A program made the position numbers and the translations under genes. DNA of 64,000 nucleotides, from contig JADLZK010009384.1 in NCBI GenBank assembly GCA_015847255.1, forward strand, positions 186,001 to 250,000. The letters run 5' to 3'. Within the stretch, counting starts at the first letter, position 1, and each line of letters begins with the position of its first letter. This DNA is from Hyparrhenia diplandra. Lineage: Eukaryota; Streptophyta; Magnoliopsida; Poales; Poaceae. This document shows, one piece after another, positions 1 to 10,395 of the stretch. The notes under the pieces are model-generated. The model saw nothing but the letters and a program-made list of their open reading frames with translations. It had not been told where the DNA came from and ran no database searches.

Positions 1-500
1 TTGTATCTTCTCAGTAGATTGGTGACTCCTTCAAATACTTATCCATATATCATGGGCTTCATTCCAGTTCTAGTTTGTGTACACAGAGGATTTTATTTGT
101 TTTTGTAAATTGGTATCCTGATGTTGTTCTTGTTACCTTGTGGTTGACCTGCAGACTGCAGTTGGATGACTGATTGCACTGATGGGAGGACAACAAGAAG
201 AAAAGGAGAAGATGCAGCGACAGAAGGAAAGGGTGCACTGCGCCGAGAAGGTTCTAATTGACGACAGCCTGCGGCACTTCAGTGATGCAGGCATGACTGC
301 TTCTTTTATTGATCTGCAGAGGCGGGCATCGTTACACACCTGTCCTATAAAAATGAATTTCAGAGACAGACACATAGGCTGTCTTTGTTGTTTCCCATTT
401 ACACAGGCACTCCCATTGATGTGGTTGAGGTCGCCTGTATAAAGTGTTTTGCCCTACTCTGTAAAGGGACTTCATAGGAGTGTATCGAATCTAGATAAAA
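1..500. repeat. Segment duplicated at about 51254-51640
   Basis: This stretch aligns with 51254-51640, sharing for example the run ATTCCAGTTCT and the purine-rich CAGAAGGAAAGGGTGCACTG. It is the outermost part of the block that lies downstream of NLR1 and, in the second copy, downstream of NLR4. An 86-residue plus-strand reading frame at 182-442 is not conserved in the other copy, where the frame is broken, so I do not call it a gene. It could be the tail of a plus-strand gene outside the window, but nothing shows that. Confidence 0.6.
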
Positions 501-1920
501 TAGGCTAAGCAAGCTTCAGGTGCAAAAAACATCAAGCTCTACCAAATGGTTTTTGTTGTAGTATAATGCTACTAGGAGGTCACTTCAATGCAATTGCAGT
601 ATGAATGATAACTCAAGCTGATCTAAATACAGGTTTAGGACATAATGTAAATATTGGGTACATGGTTACTGATGTAAACATGGGGTTTGGCCCTCTGTTC
701 TTCTATGCCATTGTAGACCTGGTTGTCACCAAATTGTAATGGATCCTGTGTGTTGTTTTTTCAAGACTGCAGATGACATATAAGCTGAAATGTTAGAATG
801 GGCAGGAGATGATTTTTTCTGTTGTATGATGCTACCTAAGCGTTGATCGATGCTTGGTTGGCACTAACTGCACATGATCTGATTTATCTTGCCCCTTGAT
901 AATTTGAACATATGGATATAGATATGCTGATATGTGTGACCAGCATACATGTGAACATGGTCTGTATTTTTTTGCTCTACCCTGATTGCAGTATGGAGTT
1001 CATTTCTGCAAAACATTGTTTATTAAGTCAGATAGACCTTGCAATGAATATAGACATGCCATATTACCATAAGGGCGTCTCCAATGGTTACCAAATCAAT
1101 AGCTAGGAGGAATCCTATTGGCTATCAATGACAATTTATAAATAGTTAGCTAGATGAGACATATCAATAAGAAAAAAATAAGCACTATAGTTGAGAGTTA
1201 TGTGAGAGAGATGTTTCTAGGAGATTGAGCTAGATTAGATATTTATTAGTCATTAGCTATTTTTCTCTCTCCCGGTAGCCAATTAACGTGTTACTTTTTT
1301 ATTATTTTTATACCTCATCTACCTATTTATTTGCAAATTGCTGCTCATACTAATAAATTCCTCCTCGCTAGCTATTTGATCACCATTGGAGACGCCCTAA
1401 CATGGTATGTCTATGGTTTAGTTAGTCTTCAGCTCTGTACTGTACATTTACTTGCCATTATGTGACCTTTTGCATATAATTCAGTGACCAGTGGGCCCTA
1501 TGTGCTGGTTATGGTTATGGGCACATCCGTACATGTAACTTTTCTATGAATATTTTCGACATGTGCTAGCTTCATATAAACTTGGTATTGATGAGTCTGC
1601 TATTTTCTTGTTTGATGGACTATGCAAAGTCATGGACATTGCGAAACACAGATATTATCATACCATCATACCAGTTTTATAATACATCAGTGACTCAGTG
1701 TTGCTACTATCAGTGTATTACAGTTGTAGGCATAATAATTATAAGAATTCATGTCATAGAAGTCAAATCGTCATTTTTATGTTCTGGACTGGCACACATT
1801 TAGATGTACAAGGCATCCATAATTGTAACGTTGTGGCAAGCACCGAGTATGCATTATTTGAAAACTCTCAAGTTCAATGTTCTGCTACGATGGTCTGATG
1901 CAATTGCAACGCATCCACAA
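501..1920. other. Noncoding block downstream of NLR1
   Basis: AT-rich sequence without a supported gene. Parts align with 16154-16480 downstream of NLR2 (the run GACCTTGCAATGAATATAG and what follows) and with 52690-53300 downstream of NLR4, so it belongs to the repeat unit carried with each NLR gene. It is split by the MITE at 1073-1397. Short open frames here are not shared between copies. Confidence 0.55.
1073..1397. mobile_element. Tourist-like (PIF/Harbinger) MITE
   Basis: A 325-bp element with perfect terminal inverted repeats, GGGCGTCTCCAATGGT at the left and its reverse complement at the right, flanked by the trinucleotide TAA on both sides (1070-1072 and 1398-1400). A TAA-type target and G-rich termini are typical of PIF/Harbinger MITEs. 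The paralogous region near 16218-16240 (ACCATAACTTGGTATG) lacks the element and preserves a single TAA, giving an empty site. It encodes no protein. Confidence 0.85.
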
Positions 1921-2196
1921 ATCACTGAAGAAAAACAAAAAAATTCACATCACACATTCTAGTCATTTTATTTGCAATGTCGAATATCTGACGCCTCAAC
2001 AACCAGCAGGCTAAATTCTGCAATGCTGCTTCAGTCATAGCGATGGCAGCTCCAAGGTGCCTACGTCCATGTAGGTTACGGATGGGCACTCTCCACCTGC
2101 AAGCGATGTCCATATGCATTATATATTTATATAATCAGCAGTGTTAGAGACGCCCCTTAACGAACAAGTAGTAACAGGTTGTAGCAGCGTACTTGA
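1921..2196 (-). other. Probable 3'UTR of NLR1, conserved in all four paralogues
   Basis: Sequence directly after the NLR1 stop codon on the minus strand is recognisably shared with 16800-17138 (NLR2), 38700-38930 (NLR3) and 53570-53820 (NLR4), including a CTGCTTCAGTCA-like core. Conservation next to the stop suggests 3'UTR. No polyadenylation site can be fixed by eye. Confidence 0.45.
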
Positions 2197-2273
2197 TTAC
2201 TCCCTATGTTGCTCCATTTTGTCCCTTGTAATTTCCTCCACTCTGTCCAATAACACCTCCTCCATCTCATCCT
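2197..2273 (-). CDS. NLR1 exon 3: short acidic C-terminal tail
   Basis: The acceptor TTTCAG lies just upstream of 2273. A split GAG codon joins exon 2 to 24 further codons and TAA (2199-2197). The peptide is rich in Glu and Asp (DEMEEVLLDRVEEITRDKME). Equivalent exons with the same phase, acceptor and VEEI core occur in NLR2, NLR3 and NLR4, which supports a real coding exon. It is too short to appear as a separate open frame. Confidence 0.75.
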
Positions 2274-2368
2274 CTGAAACAGTACATGCAGTTAAGTGAG
2301 TGACGAGACAATGTAAGAGCATGAAAGCAATTCAGTGTGCAATAAAAGCAGCAGTTGTGTCAATTTAC

Positions 2369-4293
2369 CTGGAGCGTCGACAGAGGGGCTAATGTTTGTC
2401 TTGATGCTGAAAGCGTCTCTCGTATACTTCACGAACCACTTCCTTCGAATGTTGTTGTTGATATCATGTCCGTATGCCTTGACTTGCTTGATATGGCAAA
2501 ACTTGTCCCACTCAGGGCTAGATTTTCCTTTAGCTATGAAAGTGAGGAGTGAGATGTCGCAGTCTAGAAGCAAATCCATTGAGTTTACATTCTTCAAGTA
2601 TCCAGGGAGTGTTTTCATGTCGTAGTCCTCGAGATGGAGTCTCTGAAGTGCAGGCAGACCCTCTAGTACCTTCACCTCTGCGCACAGTGCGATCTCGAGG
2701 TTCTGCAACTTTGGCAGGTTGCAAATCCTCTCTAGACCAGGACACTGAATCACCAAAATTTCCAAATCAGAACCAAAGTTCTCCATAGCGCTTGGTTGCT
2801 CATCATGGTGTGGTAGTAAGAACTCAGGTCCAACACTCTTGATGCCTGGGGCGCTTTTAATCTGTAGGAACTCCAAGTTGGGGAGCTGGCACAAGCCATC
2901 AGGTAGCTCCGTGCAATAAGGCAAGTCTTCCATCATTAAAATCCTCAAGCATCCAAGGGGCACAATTGGCGTTGATGTCATCCACCGTGGAAGTAGTTGA
3001 CCAAAGTACCATTCAATTACTAGATATTCTAAGCAAGGTGGAGGGCAGAGCTCATCAAACACCATTTTGATTTGTTGCTGCTCTTCCTGTTTTACCAACT
3101 CAGCACCTCCACGTCCACTGGTGCACACTAAGGTCAGATGGATGAGGCATGCCTTTTCAGAAAGCCTGGCCTTTGTAGCAAATGAACAAGAGGACACATT
3201 CTCCAAGCCAACTATATGAAGACTCATGAGCTGGTTCAGAGATCCTAACTCTTCCAAACTACACCAATCACCCTCCACGTGGGCTGGAAACCCACCCAAT
3301 TTCCTCAAATTAGTTAGGCCACCGAAACCCCTAGGTATATTGTTTATACCTGAGCCCCTAAGACTTAGACGCCTCAGCTGACGTAACTCTGTAATGCCAG
3401 TAGGAAGCCTCGCCAAGTTTTCACAATTAGCTAGGTCAATGCACTGCAAGAATTTCATCATGGCTATTTTTTCTGGCAGCCGAGATATTTTAGTGCCATC
3501 TAGGGACAAATACCTCAAGTGTTTGAGTTGGATCAAAGATTCTGACAATGCATCAAAAATTTCCATCTTGTATATGTAGGGTCCGCAAACTTGGAAAATA
3601 TGAGAGTGAATCACCTGGGTTGATCTTTGTTTCCCCAACTAAAATCAGTGTCCGTAGTGATGTATGTGCATGCAGAGAACTCCACGCTAGCTTATGGGAA
3701 TCTGATTCTTTGGTTTTTAGTGATAATCGAATAATATTTTCTGGATTAGTTTTGTTGGCAAGTCCAGCTTCACTTTTGTAACCTATGATTGCTTCATCTC
3801 TAGCCAAATACTGTGCAAATGAACGGACAATATCATGCATATTGCAAACTGAGTGGTCCACATAACTTTGATCTGGCTCTAGAAGGCTCCTAGCTATTAA
3901 CTGCTCATAGTACTCTTTTCCTATTACCTCTAAATCATGTGAGTTTCCATGAACAAATCCTTCACTAATCCACATGGCAACAACACAGTCATCCCCGAAC
4001 ACCGTGCTCTTGGGGAGGAGGGCATAGTGTAGAAAGCAGGATTTCAACTCAGGATGCAAATCTTGATAGCTAAGGTACACTGCAGAATTTAGCTCTTCTG
4101 GCATTTGGGATACTGACCATATAGAATCATTTAGGACCTTTGTCCAGTCGCTCCGCCTCGGCTCTCTCAGACGTAGGAGGCCTCCAATTACTTTGACTGC
4201 GAGAGGCAAACCATCACATTTCTCTATAATCTTCATTCCAATGTCCTTTAGTGTATCAATCTTTAGTTCATCGTTGTTTCCATTTCCCACCAC
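2369..4293 (-). pseudogene. NLR1 exon 2: GLPL, winged helix and LRRs, +1 frameshift
   Basis: The acceptor TTGCAG precedes 4294 and the donor CAG/GTAAAT lies at 2369/2368. The length is 1,925 nt against 1,924 in NLR2 and NLR3, so it differs by exactly one net base. The first 246 codons read GLPLA, CFLHYALLP and NMHD, then end at TGA 3555-3553 just after the A-run. The leucine-rich repeats continue in the next frame from about 3550 to 2369 without further breaks. Leucine spacing of about 22-25 residues is typical of NLR LRRs. Confidence 0.85.
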
Positions 4294-4547
4294 CTGCAAG
4301 CAGCCAGCTAGGCCAGTCAACGATACTAGTCCGAAGTAAAATCAAGTGCTAGTAACTGTGCAGAAGCAAATTCACGTGGTCCATGCTGATGACATCAGTG
4401 CAAAAATCATTGTATATTAAGGGCACTACTTTCATCTTTATTTAGTTTTTTACACTAAATAATTTATTTGCTTACATATATATTAATATTTTTTAGGACA
4501 AAGATAAGGTGGTACTTGTGCATACCAAAAGCGCGAAACCCTGCCTT

Positions 4548-4582
<35 letters not shown>

Positions 4583-5781
4583 ACAAGCATTGCCTTGAGT
4601 TAAAAAGCGCGCAACCCTGCCCTGAGTTGTGACCCAACGATTTGCGTGTGGGCGAGCAACACAAGCCTCGAGGACTGAGCCTCACGCTAGTGACAAAATC
4701 AATCCATGCATGTAGTCTAAATGGAAAACTAAATAGGAAAAACATTATTTTAAAATGCTAACTTTTGTACATAACGAGGTGAACAAAACTAGACGTACCT
4801 ACCTATGTTTGGAAGAGTTTCGTTTGAAAGAGTTTTGTTTTAGTCAAAATATAAAAAAACGAATTTGTTACTTTCCAAATAAACTAAAATTTTTACATGT
4901 ATGCACATCGATTGTTACCACGAGAATATATAAAAAATGTTATATAGTATTTACATAAAGATACTAACCCCTAAAAAGAGCGGACGAAAACAAGACCAGC
5001 TGCTACCTAGTGGGGAAAATTATTAAAATAAACATTTCATTGGCTGCAAATTCGAAAGGTAAGTTATTTTACAACACAAGCATTACAAAAAGCAAGGAAC
5101 CATGACTTACTGCCATCTGGAGTTTTATAAAAAATGAGGTTAGCAGCACATGTTCAAGGTGGATCAACACAAAGGATTTGCAAGGATGTGAGCTCAAGCT
5201 ACTTCACCAGCCATTAGTTGCAAAATGGTCTTTCTTCATGTCTATCAACCGTTCGCCTTTTACAGAGTGTTAAATTAATTGGGCACAAAAATAATGTCAT
5301 ATAGGATAGGAAGGCAGTTAACCATTGGCTAAGTACACACTAGCTCTTAACCTGCGAAGCTTCAATATTTTGTTTTATGCATTCTCTATTGGATGCAGGT
5401 AAACCTAATGTGCTATTCCTTGTATCCTTAGCTGATATGGATTTGCTCAGCCAATCTTATCTTTCTAAGGATTCTAGAGACGAAACTAGCTAGCTAATGA
5501 GGTAAGTTACATAAATGATTACTCAATGTCCATGGTGAAACCTATCAATATGGATTTACTGAAGGCTTTATTTTAATATGGTTAGGGGAACTATTAAAAT
5601 CATAATACTACAAGGGTTCTGTTAGAGAAATTTAAGGATAAAAGTTACATATGTTATTTTAATGTTTCTAACTCAATAAGATATTTAAAATGTTAACACA
5701 ATAGAAGATGATGGAGCTAGGGGCATGCCAATGTACAAAACGACTAAGTAAATGAGTTGTGAAGCAAATATACAAGACTAC
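4294..5781 (-). other. NLR1 intron 1
   Basis: An AT-rich intron of 1,488 bp between the NB-ARC and LRR exons. Much of it aligns with NLR2 intron 1, for example 4980-5640 with 20820-21560. It contains the poly-T insertion at 4553-4590 and no other recognisable gene or element. Confidence 0.7.
4553..4590 (-). mobile_element. Ultrashort 5'-truncated retroposon (poly-A with 9-nt body)
   Basis: A run of T followed by GACAAGCAT lies between two copies of the 11-mer TGCCTTGAGTT (4542-4552 and 4591-4601). On the minus strand this reads as a few unique bases plus a poly-A tail between target-site duplications, the form left by an almost fully truncated LINE-mediated insertion. A nearby imperfect duplication (GCGCG-AACCCTGCC) makes local slippage an alternative. 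Confidence 0.5.
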
Positions 5782-6819
5782 CTGCTTCTTAAGCAAAGAC
5801 CATGCATCTTCTTGCTCTAGTTTGTCAACATGGTGGTAGGGCACCTCTGCCATCATCCCACGAGCGACGGTGTCATGTCTCGTTGTAACGAGAACACAAC
5901 TTCCTCGAGCAAGTGAGTTTATCAATGGAGGCTTGAGAACCTTCTCCCATGCATCGTGGTCCCAAACATCATCCATCACCAATAAAGTCTTGTGCCCCTT
6001 CAAGGCTTCTTTAAGGGTTCGTTCTAGTGCGGCTTTTGTGTTTCTAGCTACTTGATGGTCTCCTTGTGCTTCAGTGATAACTCTCTCTAATAGATCAATG
6101 TCGCTAAATTCTTGATTGACACTCAACCATATTCTCTTTTCAAACTCTAGTTTAATGATGTCATGGTTGAAGATCTTCTTAGCAAGGGTGGTCTTGCCAA
6201 TCCCTCCAACTCCCACAACTGCATAAACCACAACTTTTTTGTGTTCTTTTCTGGTTTTCTCCTTTGTGAGCAAATTCACAAGATTTCTGGTGTCCTCCTC
6301 AATCTTGTCACCAACCACACCTAACTCATCCTCCCCTGTCGTCTCACGCCTAGCACGAAGGGTGGATTCTACTTTTTTTGTGTTGTCCTCATAGGATGCA
6401 AGGATGTTGAAGTTGAAGGTTCTGCTATTCTTCTCAATCTTTTCTAGCCTCTCATTAAGTTTTTTGATGCGATGACCGATGACATGAGCATGGAGAGGAT
6501 TCCTTAAGCAAAAGAGCAAGGGATTGCAGCAGCCCATGTCCTTGCTTGTACCCCGTTCCATGGCCTTGAGTTGGCACAAGTCAAGGATGTCAGTCGCATC
6601 ATACATGGCATTCCTAAGCTCCCTCACCCATGACTGCACAGTCTCATCAGTGATGTTCCTGTTGTCAGCATCGGTGAGGAACTTCTTGAGGTCCCGAAGC
6701 TTGATGCCCATCTTTTTTATCTCGTCGGGGACTCCCAAGAGCAGATGTACCTCTTCTTCAGCCATCTTCAACAGCATGTCTTGGAGGTAGGATGCCAAAG
6801 CATCCAATACCATCGCCAT
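5782..6819 (-). CDS. NLR1 exon 1: coiled coil and first half of NB-ARC
   Basis: Exactly 346 codons, open throughout, ending in CAG before a GTAGTC donor at 5781. It holds a degenerate EDVID-type stretch (NAMYDATDILD, 70-80), the P-loop with all key residues (G-K-T-T), RNBS-A (FEKRIWLSVNQEF, 226-238), Walker B with DD, and RNBS-C (HHVDKLEQEDAWSLL). It is the only undamaged exon 1 among the four paralogues. The intron splits NB-ARC between RNBS-C and GLPL. Confidence 0.9.
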
Positions 6820-7055
6820 TGCAGATTCAGTATCTGCAAAATCAATATAGATAACAATTTTCATGTGATTTGTTTGATTAAAGGAAAGGTAATCTTGATG
6901 GTAAAATCACCGATTGAGGCCCCTGTAACTAATCTTGGCACTGTTTAAATAAAAGGGAGCACTGCAGCACTTATGTACTAGAGTAATAGCGAAAAACAAT
7001 GATGGGCTAGGTTGGATACTTTTGGCTTTCCGATTGACCTGTCATATTGTAATAA

Positions 7056-8183
7056 CTAGGAGAATTCACATGGCGCGCTGCTGCGGGAATTGTTGTTTAC
7101 ATTTTATATATGTCGGTAAGTTAAATTCAAGCGATTCATATATTACTGTTGTCATGCAGATAGAAGGCTGAACGTGACTACATACTCATCTGTCATCTCA
7201 CTTTATTTGGTGTTTCAACTACTTCCAATTTGTGATAGTGTAAGTTAGAAAAAAAATCCAGAACATGAAGGACATGTTGCCCTGGCAATGATAATCGATT
7301 GCTATGCACTGGTGGGCCCCAATCAGCACTAGCATTTTCTCTTTTACGCTCTCCGCCGATTATACGGTCTGCCTCATCATTTCTAGATGTCTGACGCATG
7401 CTCTTCAAGCAAAGAACGTTGATAGAGCTTGCACGAGGCTTACGAAATTTGTGTGGGATAGCTCGTGTGGCGGCCGAAGCTGGTGACAGGGTTCTCGCAC
7501 CGGCGGTTTGCACGTGGCGAGGAGATGCCGCCGGCGAGTTTGTGCGACCGGGAACCCGCTTGGCAGGGAGCTTGCACGCTGGAGCCGATGAGGCTGCTTC
7601 CTGCTGTCACCAGAGCCAACGCCTTCTTCTCCTACAGCAGCGACGGAGGATCTGTGGATGGCGCTAGAGAGCCTGTGCATGAGACAGTCAGGCAGGGAGT
7701 ATTTGTTACTGAGACTGCTTCCTGGCTTCCTAGATCGAGGTACGGTGGAGCTAATGAGCCTGCTTCCTGGCCTCCTAGATCAAGGTCCTACGTCGATATA
7801 CTCCGGCAGAGATGGCCGAACCCAGGCATAACACTGTTGGCCGGGGAAGAATTTAAAGGACCTGACGACGGTTCGGGCTTTCAAACAACTTAATGGAAGC
7901 AGAAAGGACAGCAGTGGACATAGGAGTATTCGATGGAGTGGAAGTCATGCTGCAGTTAAGGACAACAGTTCGTGAACCTCTTTGACGTAATGGAAAGCCG
8001 TTAGTTTGTGTGCTGCAGTTCGGTTGGCATTCCTAGCACAATGGAGCAGGAATCAATTCCGGTAATTTAATTGGGTGACATGGCGCAAGAGAGAACGGGG
8101 TGGGACCGTTGAGGTGTCATAGCTGCATGTCAAGAGAACTCACTTAGTGGGGGTTCTCTATATAGGTGTTATAGATAGATAGA
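7056..8183 (-). mobile_element. Helitron inside the NLR1 5'UTR intron
   Basis: Read on the minus strand, the element starts TCTATCTATCTATAACACC and ends in a GC-rich CCCGCAGCAGCGCGCC segment followed by CTCCTAG, with host A and T at the two ends. This matches the TC...CTRR rule for Helitrons. NLR3 lacks it: its 5'UTR intron has TAACAAGCTTAAAAGC where NLR1 has TAACAAGCTAAAAC directly right of the insert. It expands the intron from about 0.5 kb to 1,625 bp. A plus-strand open frame at 7398-7893 may be captured sequence, but I do not recognise it. No RepHel protein is present, so it is non-autonomous. Confidence 0.65.
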
Positions 8184-8458
8184 TAACAAGCTAAAACCCC
8201 CCGAGTTAACAAATTAAATGAGTATATCTAACAGAAATATAATGAAGTCTGATCTATGGACAATGTTGCTATATTATACACTAGGGGCACCCAAAAAAAC
8301 TGAAAGCAGCTGCAACAATCTCAACTTGTACGTGCATGAGTATAATATTTGTGTGTGTGGATTGGAAGATGAGTAACATCTCCAACAAAAACAATATATA
8401 AAGAGGATGGAAAGAACACTAGGGACAGCCGGGATCGACAGACTAGGCATATATGCAC

Positions 8459-8545
8459 CTTGATTTGCTGCGGGCAGAGTGAACACTCTGTGTCCTTGAG
8501 ATCCTTGATCTCTTGTGGAGTGGTGCAAGAGGAACGGCGCCTGCA
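8459..8545 (-). other. Noncoding 5' exon of NLR1 (3' end defined)
   Basis: The sequence CAAATCAAG is followed by GTGCATAT at 8459/8458, a good splice donor. The same exon end and about 90 bp before it are conserved at 23237 (NLR2) and 50070 (NLR3). The matching acceptor TTTTGCAG at 6834-6836 lies 14 bases before the ATG, giving a 5'UTR intron at 6834-8458. The exon's upstream limit is unknown and 8545 is only where the visible similarity weakens. Confidence 0.6.
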
Positions 8546-9564
8546 GGCTATCAGTTGCTAGGTTGTAGCGAGATGGCCGGATCCGGCTTCGTCATCGGCA
8601 GCTTGGTGTGGCAACTGCTCTGGTGGTGTGTGAAAGGGCTGAAGGCGACGATTGCTGGTAGCCGGCACCGGAGGGGGACGGCGGATGATCTTGAATCTAC
8701 ATAAACGAAGAAGGTGGTTAATTAGCCTCGCCGTGGCTGGCAGCAACATTGGCTGACACTAGAGGGGTGCTTACAAGACCAGTTGGCTCGATGGCAGCTG
8801 AGCGCGCTGGCACCTGGCACCAATGGGACCGGCACGCCCTCAACAGATGAAGCAAGCAAAAACCACAAGGCCGGGAACAGAGATGGGGGCAACTTACAAT
8901 TCTCTTGTATAACTGGACGAAACCACGATTATGTGTATCGTCGCCCAACAAATACGGAAAAAGTAAGCTTGGGTTCGAATAACTACGTAGTACGAATGGC
9001 ACCAATCACTGCAACTCTGCAAATACGGATGACATATTCATCAGGGGTTGGTAGTTAGTTGAATGCGATCGACCACATCCCAAGGGAGGATCATTGGATA
9101 CATATACGGCAGAAAAAGAAAGAGATCTCGCCGGACAAGTGCTGAATTAGTGTTGGGTGCTTACAGTTATACAGAGCAAGACGATCTCTCAAGCTGGAAG
9201 CCGGCTACCTCCGATCGGAGCCCTACGCGTGACCGGAGAAGATGAGAGCTGATGGATCGATCAGCACATACAGAGAGACGCGAAGAAGCAGCTGTCGGTG
9301 CGAGGCCTGCTTTATACAAGGACAGGTTGCTGTATCGTAGCTGGAACTGGAAGCAAGGAATACATTCATTTTTAGGCAGCCGAGGGATCCGTCCTGACCT
9401 CATCTGTGGGCTTTTGCTTTTGTCCATTGCAACATATGGGGAACGGCAAAGCATATGTTGCAGCGACAAGCAAGGATCATAGTGCAGCCATACTGTAGTA
9501 CGCTTGCTTGAGGTAACCGCCTCAAGATGCCCACGCAACGCCATTTCGGAAAAAAAGGAAAGGA
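8546..9564. other. Upstream region of NLR1, promoter expected here
   Basis: The part at 8546-8700 resembles the regions upstream of the NLR2 and NLR3 5' exons (a GGATCCGGCTTC-like stretch shared with 50307). Several overlapping short frames, including a 162-residue minus-strand one at 9167-9655, match nothing I know. I see no gene here beyond possible 5'UTR and promoter. Confidence 0.4.
9309..9319 (-). promoter_or_regulatory. Candidate TATA box for NLR1
   Basis: On the minus strand TTGTATAAAGC is a near-consensus TATA box about 850 bp upstream of the conserved 5' exon. Using it would need another upstream exon, for which AACT/GTAAGC near 9160 could be a donor. The paralogues do not clearly conserve it. 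Confidence 0.25.
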
Positions 9565-10395
9565 TGGCCAAGGATCCGATTCCTTGAAGTTTATGGGGCG
9601 ACGTAAGTAACTGAAGCCAGTTGTGAGCTGGGAGGATTTCGTAGGCGTGCTGCATCTTTTATTCGAGTTGGACGTACGTACGTAAGCATATGGGTCTATG
9701 TTTTTAACCTCCTCATTATGGACGCAATCACTGCAACTCTACTCTGTCTCTGTACTTGGATGTTTCAAACTTGGAGCAGAGCAGGTCTCTTCCAGTTCCG
9801 GCCCAGTAATACAGATGGCATCCCGCGATCGCGAGCAGGGCAGGCTGTTAATCCGGCCCGGACCACGGTGAGAGTGTGGGCCAGCCCACCATCATCCTGA
9901 GCGTGGTTCGAAGCCGACAACCATGGAACCAGTTTTGGAGCAAAAAGGAAAAAAACGATCCAAGTCTGAAATCACAGCTGCATGTGCATCGCCGACACGC
10001 CGATGCTCGCGTGGAGGAGCTGCCATTGTCCCTGGAACGACGACGACGGCGTCGTGGTCTCCTGCAACGACGGGGCATCGGTGGCGGCGTCAGAAGCATT
10101 GGCGATGCAGCTGGCGATCAGGAGGAGGTGGAGACGGAACAATCTTGGCTTGGGCATGGCTGCTGAGCATGCATGCATATGATCTTTTAGACTTTTCATG
10201 CATCCTTGCGATGTGATAAGCTAAGGGTCCAGAGGTGTAGGTTTGTAGCTTGCTTGTTGTGGCTTGTACAGAGCGTGTTGCATTCGCATTGTGATGGTAC
10301 AAGGAAGGTTGCATTGCATTGTGGTGGGTGGAGGGTTGGTACAGGGAAGGTTGGAGGGAAATGGGACATAAGCATTTGATGCTTCGATTCTAACA
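9565..10395. repeat. Tandem repeat unit A containing a GLOX fragment
   Basis: It aligns with 11107-12237, starting at GGATCCGATTCCTTGAAGTTT and ending near ACAGGGT. Unit A has lost the middle of the captured coding region. Both units lie upstream of NLR1, separated by about 0.7 kb of unrelated sequence. Confidence 0.75.
9972..10157 (-). pseudogene. Glyoxal/galactose-oxidase-like N-terminal fragment, copy A
   Basis: The minus-strand frame starts MPKPRLFRLHLLLIASCIAN, a plausible secretion signal, and continues into SFQGQWQLLHASIGVSAMHMQL, the usual start of plant aldehyde oxidase GLOX proteins (secreted copper radical oxidases). The frame then stops. Sequence from 9850 to 9970 retains only the distal LRMMVGWPTL-like part also seen in copy B. 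The protein would lack the kelch propeller and the copper site, so this is a truncated relic. Confidence 0.65.

Larger units (their letters stand above)
2197..6819 (-). pseudogene. NLR1: CC-NB-LRR immune receptor gene, frameshifted in exon 2
   Basis: Plant intracellular CNL receptors detect pathogen effectors, exchange ADP for ATP at the NB-ARC domain and trigger defence. The coding exons are 6819-5782, 4293-2369 and 2273-2197, with GT-AG introns in phase 0 and phase 1. Exon 1 is intact. It carries an Rx-type coiled coil (about 1-130), P-loop GVGGIGKTT (203-211), kinase-2 TLLVMDDVW (278-286) and GSCVLVTTRH (306-315). Exon 2 carries GLPLA (374-378), CFLHYALLP (432-440), an MHD (498-500) and LRRs. 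One extra A in the run 3555-3559 shifts the frame and stops translation after about 592 residues. Without it the product would be about 1,012 residues, normal for a CNL. The base could be a real mutation or a homopolymer sequencing error. An in-frame ATG 15 codons upstream lies in the 5'UTR intron, so I start at 6819. Confidence 0.85.

Noticed and set aside
182..442. 86-codon plus-strand ORF as a gene
   Set aside because: The duplicated copy at 51400-51540 does not preserve the frame.
9167..9655. 162-codon minus-strand frame upstream of NLR1
   Set aside because: No known family, mixed composition, and it overlaps the likely promoter and the GLOX repeat boundary.
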